Shown in pieces: positions 1 through 7,281 of a stretch of DNA of 63,292 nucleotides (position 1 is its first letter; each line of letters opens with the position of its first letter). Under the pieces are notes generated by a model. The model was not told where the DNA came from. It was given only the letters and a program-made list of their open reading frames with translations, and did not search any database. The DNA comes from Clostridia bacterium UC5.1-1D10. Lineage in GTDB: Bacteria; Bacillota; Clostridia; Lachnospirales; Anaerotignaceae. The stretch covers positions 1 to 63,292 of the forward strand of contig BBZU01000015.1 in assembly GCA_001304995.1 (NCBI GenBank), given 5' to 3'. A program made the translations under genes and the position numbers.

Positions 1-236
1 GTCGGTTGGAAATTTTATAAGTGAGTTTTCGTAGAAAAGTCACGCATAAAGCCCAGCGACTTGCACGCTTTGAGTTGACCTAGCCAGTCAATCTGGCTAT
101 CCTCCGGTTTTTTCGAAACCGGCAAACTCTTGTCATTTATCAGCAGATCGCTCTGCTGTTGAATTGACTATGGGTTGTAAGTTTCATTCACTATTCTATT
201 TTCAAAGTTCACAGCGCATTTCACAGCGCAGGATTT
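1..236 (-). other. hairpin-rich transcribed leader leaving the window, rRNA-operon-like
   Basis: No gene is visible here. Downstream of the strong minus-strand promoter at 237-265 the sequence holds a tandem 11-base direct repeat (TGCGCTGTGAA twice) and three compact hairpins at 141-158, 104-122 and 82-98, with no ribosome binding site or reading frame. Such a leader, transcribed from a near-consensus promoter, is typical of the 5' region of rRNA operons in Firmicutes. The rRNA itself would lie beyond the left edge, so the assignment is inference. Confidence 0.4.
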
Positions 237-265
237 ATTCTAGCAAAGCTTATCCATATTGTCAA
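237..265 (-). promoter_or_regulatory. near-consensus sigma-A promoter reading out of the window
   Basis: On the minus strand TTGACA (265-260) is followed after exactly 17 bases by TAGAAT (242-237). It lies just past the restored end of the sirtuin gene and drives transcription leftwards into the hairpin leader. The match and spacing are those of a strong housekeeping promoter. Confidence 0.65.
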
Positions 266-322
266 TACCTTTTTTCATTTTTTTCAGACTTTTTTTCTCT
301 TTTTTCAAAAACCCTGATTTTA

Positions 323-1064
323 TCAGCTTTCTGCCAGCACCACTTTCCGGAATACTTCGCCGATATTTTCCGCAATGACCAGATCCGCTTTTTTTATCCA
401 TGCTAGTGGCAGACTTATTGATGAGTACCAGATACTTGCCCCGGAAGTAATGAAGAAGCCCTGCCGCAGGGTATACATTCAGGCTGGTACCACCTACGAT
501 AAGCATCTGGGCATGGGAAATATCATGAACTGCTTCTTCAATGGTATGTTCATCCAGACCTTCTTCATAAAGCACTACATCAGGACGGACAATGCCGCCG
601 CATTTGTCACATCGGGTAATGCCTTCGTCTTTGGTCACATAATCCAAATCGAATTCCTTGCCGCATTTCAGGCAGTAATTCCGGTACAATGTGCCATGGA
701 GTTCCAGCACCCGTTTGCTGCCGCCTTTCTGATGCAGATCGTCGATGTTTTGGGTAACAACAGATTTCAGCTTGCCCATTTCCTCCAGTTTCGCCAATGC
801 CTTATGGCAGTCATTGGGTTTTGCATCGGGATAGAGCAAATTCTTTTTATAATATTGGAAGAAAATATCGGGATGTGCCTCAAAAAAAGAATGGCTCAAT
901 ATGATTTCCGGACGATAGCCATATTCGCTGATGGCTGTAAAAATCCCCTTTTCCCCACGGAAGTCGGGGATACCGCTTTCCGTAGACACGCCAGCACCGC
1001 CAAAAAATACAATATTGTCACACTCTGCAATCCAGTCTTTCAGTTTCTGCAGTTTTTCATCCAT
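323..1064 (-). CDS. NAD-dependent protein deacylase, sirtuin family (frameshifted near the 3' end)
   Basis: Removes acyl groups from protein lysines using NAD+. The Rossmann signature GGAGVSTESGIPDFR lies at residues 22-36, TQNID near residue 104 and the catalytic His in LELHGTL near 122; two zinc-binding CxxC pairs follow. After MDKK the frame breaks in a run of seven T (389-395 on the plus strand). With one base removed the frame continues as ADLVIAENIGEVFRKVVLAE and stops at 323, giving 246 residues, the usual length for short bacterial sirtuins. As written, translation would run on to 240 with a nonsense lysine-rich tail. A sequencing error is the simplest reading; a real slippage site is possible. 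Confidence 0.88.
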
Positions 1065-1140
1065 GAAAAAGTCCCCCTTTCGGTTCTTTGTCTATGCCCC
1101 CATTATACGCTTTTTCCCCTGTACCTTCAATGAAAACTAA

Positions 1141-1170
1141 AAAAGGCAGAGTATTTCTCTCTGCCCTTTT
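1141..1170 (-). terminator. intrinsic terminator after the CNNM gene
   Basis: GGCAGAG and CTCTGCC pair around a short loop, and on the minus strand the stem is followed by TTTTTT. It sits just behind the stop codon at 1176. Confidence 0.75.
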
Positions 1171-1175
1171 CTTCT

Positions 1176-2501
1176 TTATTCCGTTTCTGTATTTTCTTCT
1201 TTTTTCGGTTTCACAAGGACTGTGGTGCCCAAAATTCGGTGGTTATCCACGTTATGCACCTGAATCTGTATTTCTTCTGTATCCACCAGGAAGGATGTGC
1301 CGTCATCGGGCACATGCCCCAGCACACCGCAGATATAACCGCCAAAGGTTTCATATTCTTCCACTGGCAGTGTCACAGCCAAAGCTTCTGCCACTTCTTC
1401 CAGATCCGCGCTGCCGGCAACTTTCCATTCCATATCGCCGGTACGCACAATTTCCGCTTCTTCCACTTCTTCTTCCTCTTCGTAGAAATCGCCCACCAGA
1501 AGCTGCATAATATCCCGCAGGGTGATAATACCGCTCAAACCACCGTATTCATCCAGCAGAATGGCAAAATATTTTCTTTCCCGCTTCATATTGGTCAGCA
1601 GTACGTCTGCTTTTACTGTTTCCGGCACAAAATAAGGTTTGTCTACGGCATTTGCCATGACACTTTCCCGGCTTCTGTCTGCCAGACGGAAAAAGTCTTT
1701 TGTATCCAGCACACCGATGATGTCGTCATCGTCCTCCCCACTGATGGGGTAATAGGTAAAGCGGCTGTTCTGAATGGTTTCTTCCCAGACAGTCATATCG
1801 TCGTCCATATCCAGCATCACCACATCCACACGATGGGTGCATACTTCTTCCACAGATGTATCATCAAAAGCAAATACGTTCTGAATCATTTCCACTTCTT
1901 CTTCATCAAAAGTACCTTTTTCATTGCCTGCTTCCAGCATCATGCGAATTTCTTCCTCGGAAACTTCTTCGCCGTTGTCGTTAGGATCAATGCCCACCAG
2001 ACGCAAAATGCCGTTTGTGGAAACAGTCAGCAGCCATACCAAGGGAGCGGAAATTTTATAAACCGCCGCAAGCAGACCGGAAAGACCCAATGCCAAAGAT
2101 TCGGACTTTTTCATGGCCACACGTTTTGGCACCAGTTCCCCGAATACCAGGTTAAAGTACGCCAAAACAACAGTGATTACCAGCAGACACACAGATTTCA
2201 GTACATTTTCCGGAATACCGATACCTGTGGCTGCCAGAGCCGCCGCCAGAGGGCCTGCGAAGCTTTCTGCCGCAAACGCACTGGAGAGCATCCCCGCCAG
2301 GGTGATGGCTACCTGAATGGTGGCAAGGAATCTTGCAGGCTGTTCTGTCAGATTCACCAGACGTCCTGCCCGTTTATCTCCATCCTGTGCCATTTTCTTC
2401 AATTTCGTTTCATTTGTGGAAATGACCGCGATTTCCGCACTTGCAAATATGGCGTTCAACGCAATCAACACTACTTGTAACAATAAAGGTTCCCAACTCA
2501 T
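1176..2501 (-). CDS. CNNM/CorC (hemolysin-like) membrane protein with CBS pair
   Basis: A membrane protein of the CNNM/CorB family, linked to Mg2+ homeostasis or efflux in characterized relatives. The N-terminal ~190 residues form the DUF21 membrane domain. A cytosolic CBS pair follows (about 205-330, with GTFDEEEVEMI and DEYGGLSGIITLRD), then a CorC/HlyC accessory domain to the C terminus. I prefer the ATG at 2501, ten bases after GGAGG, over the one at 2510, which lies directly on the ribosome binding site. The product is 441 residues, normal for the family. It is monocistronic, with a long leader upstream. 'Hemolysin' is a legacy name and should not be taken as function. Confidence 0.88.
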   Translation of the reverse strand: MSWEPLLLQVVLIALNAIFASAEIAVISTNETKLKKMAQDGDKRAGRLVNLTEQPARFLATIQVAITLAGMLSSAFAAESFAGPLAAALAATGIGIPENVLKSVCLLVITVVLAYFNLVFGELVPKRVAMKKSESLALGLSGLLAAVYKISAPLVWLLTVSTNGILRLVGIDPNDNGEEVSEEEIRMMLEAGNEKGTFDEEEVEMIQNVFAFDDTSVEEVCTHRVDVVMLDMDDDMTVWEETIQNSRFTYYPISGEDDDDIIGVLDTKDFFRLADRSRESVMANAVDKPYFVPETVKADVLLTNMKRERKYFAILLDEYGGLSGIITLRDIMQLLVGDFYEEEEEVEEAEIVRTGDMEWKVAGSADLEEVAEALAVTLPVEEYETFGGYICGVLGHVPDDGTSFLVDTEEIQIQVHNVDNHRILGTTVLVKPKKEENTETE

Positions 2502-2609
2502 ATTTCTCATTCCTCCGTTTTGATTCTTCCAAAAATAATGATGTTCTATACATTCTTACAAACACAAAAAGGCATACTCTCCCCCTTCCGATTCCGGGCA
2601 GACTACACC

Positions 2610-2681
2610 TTACTCTCTTTTTCTGACATCAAAACGCTTTGGAATTGTTAAGTTGGCGTCCGTATCGCTGTCCGCGTCCAT
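2610..2681 (-). CDS. possible 23-residue leader peptide upstream of the CNNM gene
   Basis: ATG at 2681 opens a 24-codon frame beginning MDADSDTDA and ending FDVRKRE-stop. A GGAG lies 13 bases upstream, which is farther than usual. The peptide has an acidic start and a basic end and matches nothing I recognise. It may be chance. Its position in the long leader of an ion-transport-related gene is the only reason to list it. Confidence 0.18.
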   Translation of the reverse strand: MDADSDTDANLTIPKRFDVRKRE

Positions 2682-2714
2682 TCTTTTTGTCACACTCCTT
2701 TCAAATTAGAACAT

Positions 2715-2743
2715 ATCATCTCATATTTCCTTTTGCCTGTCAA
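2715..2743 (-). promoter_or_regulatory. candidate promoter of the CNNM gene
   Basis: TTGACA (2743-2738) is followed after 17-19 bases by a weak -10 (GATGAT or TGATAT). The -35 is perfect, the -10 poor, as for a regulated promoter. Confidence 0.4.
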
Positions 2744-2810
2744 TTAATGAACCGTTAAGAAATCAGGCAAAACGCTAGGAAAGCCTTTCGAACTTCTTCA
2801 TAAAAAACAA

Positions 2811-2851
2811 AAAAGCCGGAATCTTTATCATGACAAAAGATTCCAGCTTCC
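2811..2851 (-). terminator. intrinsic terminator after the aminotransferase
   Basis: AAGCTGGAATCTTT pairs with AAAGATTCCGGCTT and is followed on the minus strand by TTTTTTG. The same AGCTGGAATC core recurs in terminators at 30.2, 36.3 and 40.8 kb. Confidence 0.8.
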
Positions 2852-2873
2852 TTATTTTTCTGTTTGTTTATTT

Positions 2874-4055
2874 TTATGCCTTCAGCCAGCCGTTTTTCTG
2901 CAAAAATTCACGGATTTTTTCCATAGCTGTCTGAAGCTGATCCATGCTATAAGCGTAAGAAATGCGCACATGTCCTTCGCCGCTTTTGCCGAAAGCATCG
3001 CCCGGCACCACTGCCACGCTGGCTTCATGAAGCAGTCGTTCGCAGAACTCCTGAGAAGTCAGTCCTGTCACAGCAATGGAAGGGAACACATAGAATGCCC
3101 CTCTGGGTTCAAAACATGTCAGCCCCATATCATTGAGGGCTTTCACCAGATACTGCCGTCTTTCGTCATAAGCCTCACGCATAGCCCCTACATCGCTGTC
3201 GCAAAGAGCATCATCCCGCAGGGCTTCAATGGCGCCATACTGGCTCATGGTAGGGGTACACATGATGATGTAAGCATGTACCTTATTGATGACTTTCATC
3301 AGCTCCTTCGGGCCAGCTGCATAGCCCAGACGCCAGCCTGTCATGGAGAAAGACTTAGCAAAGCCGTTGAGTACCACTGTCCGCTCTTTCATGCCTTCCA
3401 CAGAAGCAATGGATACATGATTTTTGCCGCCGTAAGTCAGTTCCGCATAAATTTCATCGGAAATCACCAGCAAGTCGTGTTTGATGCAAACAGGGGCAAT
3501 CCGTTCCAGATCCTCCCGTTCCATGATAGCACCAGTGGGGTTATTGGGATAAGGCAGAATCAACGCCTTTGTTTTGGGTGTGATGGCTGCTTCCAGTTCT
3601 TCCGGCATGAGCTTGAAATCATTTTCCGCTTTGGTGGTCACCACCACAGGTACCCCATGCTGTAACTGGATGGCAGGTTTATATGCCACATAGGAAGGTT
3701 CCACCACCAGCACTTCATCCCCCGGTTCCAGAACAGTACGCAGTGTCACGTCAATGGCTTCAGATGCACCGATGGTACAAAGAATCTGGTCTATGTCATA
3801 ATCCAGATCAAAACGGCGTTTCAGATAATGGGCAATTTCCTCCCGCAGTTTGGGCATGCCCCAGTTGGAGGAATATCTTGTTTTGCCTTCTGCCAGAGAA
3901 TCCATGGCGGCTTTGCGCACACGTTCCGGTGTTTTGAAATCCGGTTCCCCAACGCCAAGGGAAATGACGTTGTCCATGGTAGCTACAATATCAAAAAATT
4001 TCCGAATGCCGGAAGGCGGCAGAACCGCCACATGTTTTGCTGTAAAATCTCTCAT
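2874..4055 (-). CDS. pyridoxal-phosphate aminotransferase, class I/II
   Basis: A 393-residue fold-type I aminotransferase of the aspartate/aromatic group. It has the substrate-arm sequence GVGEPDFKTP near residue 35, YPNNPTGA near 170, the Asp-Tyr pair in SDEIYAEL near 200, the PLP lysine in AKSFSMTGWRLGY near 235 and the C-terminal arginine in EGHVRISYA that binds the substrate carboxylate. It is cytoplasmic. It lies 22 bases downstream of an AIR-synthase-like gene in the same direction and probably shares its transcript. The sequence does not fix the amino acid; PatA/AspC-type activity on aromatic or acidic amino acids is most likely. Confidence 0.9.
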   Translation of the reverse strand: MRDFTAKHVAVLPPSGIRKFFDIVATMDNVISLGVGEPDFKTPERVRKAAMDSLAEGKTRYSSNWGMPKLREEIAHYLKRRFDLDYDIDQILCTIGASEAIDVTLRTVLEPGDEVLVVEPSYVAYKPAIQLQHGVPVVVTTKAENDFKLMPEELEAAITPKTKALILPYPNNPTGAIMEREDLERIAPVCIKHDLLVISDEIYAELTYGGKNHVSIASVEGMKERTVVLNGFAKSFSMTGWRLGYAAGPKELMKVINKVHAYIIMCTPTMSQYGAIEALRDDALCDSDVGAMREAYDERRQYLVKALNDMGLTCFEPRGAFYVFPSIAVTGLTSQEFCERLLHEASVAVVPGDAFGKSGEGHVRISYAYSMDQLQTAMEKIREFLQKNGWLKA

Positions 4056-4077
4056 TTCTACACCTTCTCTTTCGTAA

Positions 4078-5070
4078 TTATAATTTCACCTGATACAGAG
4101 CGTCGCTTTTTGGCTGTTCCAATTCTCTTTCTCTGCCCTGTTCCAAAATGGTCTTTCCACTTTCTGTAATACGACCAATGACAGCCGCTTCCACACCGGC
4201 AGATGCCAGTTTTTCCACCAGACCCGCTCCGTCAAAGGCGGAAATAATCATGGTGCCGCTGGAAATCAGGAGCAAAGGTTCAATGCCTGCTTCTTTGCAG
4301 ACAGCCTTTGTCACTTCTTTGATGGGAATGTTGTCCGTAAAGACCTGTACGCCTTTTTCGGAACATTCCGCCAGTTCCCACACTGCCCCTAAAATGCCGC
4401 CTTCTGTGGCATCATGCATAGCTGTTGCGCCGTGTTCCATGGCAATGCGGCTCTCTGTGCCTACGGACAGGTAACCTTTCATGTCCTTGGCTTCTTCCAG
4501 CAGTTCTTTGTCAATGCGCTGTACCAGCACATCTTCATGTTCGTGGGCAATGATGGCAGTGCCTTCCAGACCTGCCCATTTTGTCATGATGACATCCTGT
4601 CCCACTTCTGCGCCGCCAGTACAAACCATTTTCCGATTTCTGGTCTTACCGATAACCGTAGCGGAAATGACAGGTTTTGTTACCGCATCTGTCACTTCTG
4701 TATGGCCGCCCAGCACTTCAATGCCCAGTTCCGCAGCCGCTTTCAGAGTACCGTGCATGAGTTCTTCCAGCATAGCCTCATCGCTTTGAGGCGGCAGAAG
4801 CACTGTCATCAAAATCCCCACAGGCTCTGCACCTGCGGAAAATACATCGTTACAGTTGATATGTACTGCCAGATAACCAGTGTCTTTTGTTGCGCCAGTA
4901 ATGGGGTCTGTGGAGAACACGCACAGTTCCTCTTTGGGGTCCATAGCGGAACAGTCTTCCCCGGTTTTGGGACGTACCACAATATCTTCCCGATGGACTT
5001 TGCTGTGTGTCACCGGGTCTAAAACGATCCGCTCCAGTATCTGCGGCGGAATCTTACCAATTTCAAACAT
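4078..5070 (-). CDS. AIR synthase-related (HypE/PurM-like) protein
   Basis: A 330-residue protein of the PurM/HypE/SelD/ThiL superfamily, which binds and phosphorylates or activates small substrates with ATP. It begins MFEIGKIPPQILERIV and has the acidic Mg-ATP loop around DPITGATKDTGYLAVHINCNDV, the AEPVGILMTVLLP strand and the glycine-rich DATEGGILGA segment of the C-terminal half. The start at 5070 follows GGAGA by eight bases; the upstream in-frame ATG lacks a site. HypE proteins belong to hydrogenase maturation, but no hyp genes are near, so the specific reaction is unknown. The pairing with an aminotransferase suggests a shared metabolic role. Confidence 0.82.
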   Translation of the reverse strand: MFEIGKIPPQILERIVLDPVTHSKVHREDIVVRPKTGEDCSAMDPKEELCVFSTDPITGATKDTGYLAVHINCNDVFSAGAEPVGILMTVLLPPQSDEAMLEELMHGTLKAAAELGIEVLGGHTEVTDAVTKPVISATVIGKTRNRKMVCTGGAEVGQDVIMTKWAGLEGTAIIAHEHEDVLVQRIDKELLEEAKDMKGYLSVGTESRIAMEHGATAMHDATEGGILGAVWELAECSEKGVQVFTDNIPIKEVTKAVCKEAGIEPLLLISSGTMIISAFDGAGLVEKLASAGVEAAVIGRITESGKTILEQGRERELEQPKSDALYQVKL

Positions 5071-5110
5071 ACTATCAAATCTCCTTTTTCGGTCAGAAGC
5101 ACCTTTATGC

Positions 5111-5147
5111 AAAAAGAAGCCGCACTAGGCAGTCCCACAGCACGGCT
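5111..5147 (-). promoter_or_regulatory. leader hairpin with U-rich tail (possible attenuator) upstream of the AIR-synthase gene
   Basis: AGCCG and CGGCT pair around an 18-20 base loop, and the minus strand continues TTCTTTTTG. It sits 40 bases before the start codon and downstream of a TGTGGTAAAAT extended -10. The stem is short, so this could be a weak attenuator or chance. Confidence 0.3.
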
Positions 5148-5234
5148 ATGTTTCTTTTCCCTGTGTACTATTTTACCACAGTCTGTATCACAGGAACAGA
5201 AATTTTTCGTTCCCCTTTCTGAATTTTGAAATAC

Positions 5235-5268
5235 AAAAAAGGTGTCTGCAATGTCTGCAAACACCTTT
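5235..5268 (-). terminator. intrinsic terminator after the VanW gene
   Basis: AAAGGTGTTTGCAGA pairs with TGCAGACACCTTT and is followed by a run of T on the minus strand, directly behind the stop codon at 5275. Confidence 0.85.
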
Positions 5269-5274
5269 GTATGC

Positions 5275-6756
5275 TTATTGAATGCCAAAGCTTGGCTGTT
5301 CTGTGGATGCCGTATCTGCTTTCGCTTCTTCTTTCTTTTCTTCCGCTTTCTTGGTGCCTACGGTCACCTGATCCGCTGTTGCGCGGTAAGAAGAAGAACT
5401 GAACCATTCCCGGCTCACCTGTTTCCCGTTTTCATAAACGATTTTGTATACACTTACCTTTGCGCCAGTTTTCCCGTTGGAAGTTACCTTCCGTTCCCCT
5501 TCAGGCATATTCGGGTCTTCTGTCACAACTTCTGCCGGTTTGGGTATGGTTTCCTCGTAAACCGTTTCATATTCCACACGATGGCTGCTGCTGTGGACTT
5601 CATGACCATAAATATTCATGACCAGATTTCCGCCGCTGGCATAAGCTTCGATCAATACAGGATATTCTGTATTGTTCTTAAACTTCAGGTCTTTGTAATT
5701 GCCTGCCACTGCCGCGTCACGACCCAAAGGCACATAACCTACGGTCATGGAATGGGGATGGCGTTCCACAATCTCCAATTCCGCATCAATGACTGCGTTA
5801 TACAATGTTGTGGTTACCTGACATACACCGCCGGCAACGTCTTTTTCCACTTTGCCGTTGTTGTATACGGCAGCGTCTTTGTAACCGCCTTCATAGGTCT
5901 GAGGGCCCAATTCCACATTGGCGGAGAATGTTTCTCCCGGCGCCAGTACCGTGCCGTTGATATAGTTACAGCCCACTTCCAGATTGGTATTTCTGTTTTT
6001 GTCACTCATGGTATAAGTGGTCTTGAAAGAGCCAATCAGGTCTGTTACATGGCTGTTTGCCTCTGCTGTGATCTTAGGTTCTTCCACTTCCGCCTCAATT
6101 TTGGCAGTGCCGCTCATACGGGTATCCAAAACAGTAGCCGCATTGGCTTCTGTTTTTGCCTGATCCATCACACGACCGGTTTCTTCCGGCGTTACCACAA
6201 ATCTTCCGTTTTTCCGGCTGACAGTACTGTCTACGGCATGACGGTCGAATTCTCCAGCGATTTCTGTCAGTTTCGCTTTCATTTTTTCTGTGTCATAAGA
6301 ATATTCCAAAGGAATATCAATACCGTCTTTCAGCAGCTGCGCCCCTACCTGAAAACGTTCTTTGTCCGTGCCTTCTCTGCCGGTGTTGTAGGCCTGTTCC
6401 ACGGCTTCTTCCAGATGGTAACCAGCGCCAAGGTCTGTAAAAGGCACCCCCCATTTTGTTTCCTCATCAAACTGGAATGTGAGCACCTGCCCATTGACTT
6501 CTGTCACATACTTTTCTTCCAGTGTTGCCAGTGCTTCTTCCTGGCTCATGCCTTCCAGAGAAATGCCGTCTACGGTCACGCCCTGATAAATGCCTTCTGC
6601 AGAAAGGAGTTTCAGCACCTGATGTCTGTGATAAAAATAATATCCCAGAACACCTGCCAGAACCACCAGAACCACTATCAATGCCCCGATCATTATTTTC
6701 TTTTTATGCGCCTCATGACGGGCTTCCCGCCTGTGGCTTCTTACACCCTTTTGCAA
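5275..6756 (-). CDS. VanW family protein with G5-type domain
   Basis: A membrane-anchored cell-envelope protein of 493 residues. It has a basic N terminus, one transmembrane helix at about 22-45, a peptidoglycan-binding-like region (about 60-220), the VanW domain (about 240-370, with GTVLAPGETFSAN and GGVCQVTTTLYNAV), a G5-like beta domain (about 395-460) and a low-complexity Lys/Glu tail. VanW occurs in some vancomycin-resistance clusters but is common in Clostridia without resistance. The TTG at 6756, preceded by GGGGG at five bases, is a better start than the upstream ATG at 6825, which sits inside the promoter/hairpin region. It is monocistronic. Confidence 0.85.
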   Translation of the reverse strand: MQKGVRSHRREARHEAHKKKIMIGALIVVLVVLAGVLGYYFYHRHQVLKLLSAEGIYQGVTVDGISLEGMSQEEALATLEEKYVTEVNGQVLTFQFDEETKWGVPFTDLGAGYHLEEAVEQAYNTGREGTDKERFQVGAQLLKDGIDIPLEYSYDTEKMKAKLTEIAGEFDRHAVDSTVSRKNGRFVVTPEETGRVMDQAKTEANAATVLDTRMSGTAKIEAEVEEPKITAEANSHVTDLIGSFKTTYTMSDKNRNTNLEVGCNYINGTVLAPGETFSANVELGPQTYEGGYKDAAVYNNGKVEKDVAGGVCQVTTTLYNAVIDAELEIVERHPHSMTVGYVPLGRDAAVAGNYKDLKFKNNTEYPVLIEAYASGGNLVMNIYGHEVHSSSHRVEYETVYEETIPKPAEVVTEDPNMPEGERKVTSNGKTGAKVSVYKIVYENGKQVSREWFSSSSYRATADQVTVGTKKAEEKKEEAKADTASTEQPSFGIQ

Positions 6757-6811
6757 ATAAACCCCCAACTTTCTATAACAGTTGTTTTCGCTTTTCCGCA
6801 ATGACAGAAAA

Positions 6812-6893
6812 ACGGCTTCGCCCATACAAGTGTATTGGATTCAGACATACATTATACCAGAAACCAATACTTCTTCTATCATAGCGAAGCCGT
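6812..6893. repeat. imperfect 27-30 bp inverted repeat enclosing the VanW promoter
   Basis: ACGGCTTCGC (6812-6821) pairs with GCGAAGCCGT (6884-6893), and GTATTGG with CCAATAC inside. About 20 bases between the arms contain the extended -10 TGGTATAAT (6859-6851, minus strand). Only one copy is seen in the window. Confidence 0.55.
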
Positions 6894-6951
6894 ATGAAAA
6901 AAACAATATCAATTATAATAAATTTCCTTACATTTTTATTACATAATTGGT

Positions 6952-7281
6952 TCACAAACCTACTTTCCGCGGCGTTTTTTTGGCGTCCAGAAGCCGTTGT
7001 GTTGTATTTTTATGCTCTTCTGGCGTATTCGCCGGTTTTTCCGCAGGTGTTGTTTTCTTCTCTTTCTCCTGAGGCGGCTGTTCTTTTTCCACCTGTTTTG
7101 CAGTGGATTTCACAGGCTTTTCTGCTTTTTTCACCTGTTTTTCCTGTTTTCTGTTTTTCCGTACTGCAAGGGCTCCTTCTGCCTTCTGCAATGCCATCGG
7201 GAATCTCCGCAGGAAAATATCCAGCAGGAGCAGAAGTACACCCAGTATCAGCAAAGGATTCTGCATGGACTGATGTTTCAC
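6952..7281 (-). CDS. C-terminal membrane segment of the VWA/GATase-like protein, now a separate frame
   Basis: A 109-residue frame starting at a GTG that overlaps the stop of the preceding gene by four bases (GTGA). Residues 8-27 form one hydrophobic helix followed by RR and a long Lys/Glu/Pro tail. In related clostridial VWA proteins this helix and basic tail are the C terminus of the large protein upstream. Adding one base at the junction would give a 924-residue fusion of usual size. So this is either the severed end of that gene (the same error pattern as elsewhere) or a translationally coupled small membrane partner. Confidence 0.6.
   Translation of the reverse strand: MKHQSMQNPLLILGVLLLLLDIFLRRFPMALQKAEGALAVRKNRKQEKQVKKAEKPVKSTAKQVEKEQPPQEKEKKTTPAEKPANTPEEHKNTTQRLLDAKKTPRKVGL

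Larger units (their letters stand above)
2502..2873 (-). other. long untranslated leader of the CNNM gene
   Basis: About 230 bases separate a plausible promoter (TTGACA at 2743-2738) from the CNNM start. The leader holds a possible 23-codon reading frame (2610-2681) and a nine-codon mini-ORF (start near 2572) with a good GGGGGAGAG site. I do not recognise an M-box or other known riboswitch. The right end holds the terminator of the aminotransferase gene. Confidence 0.35.

Noticed and set aside
5242-6804. A 520-codon plus-strand frame opposite the VanW gene
   Set aside because: Antisense shadow with Phe/His/Cys-rich nonsense composition; the minus-strand gene has clear VanW motifs.
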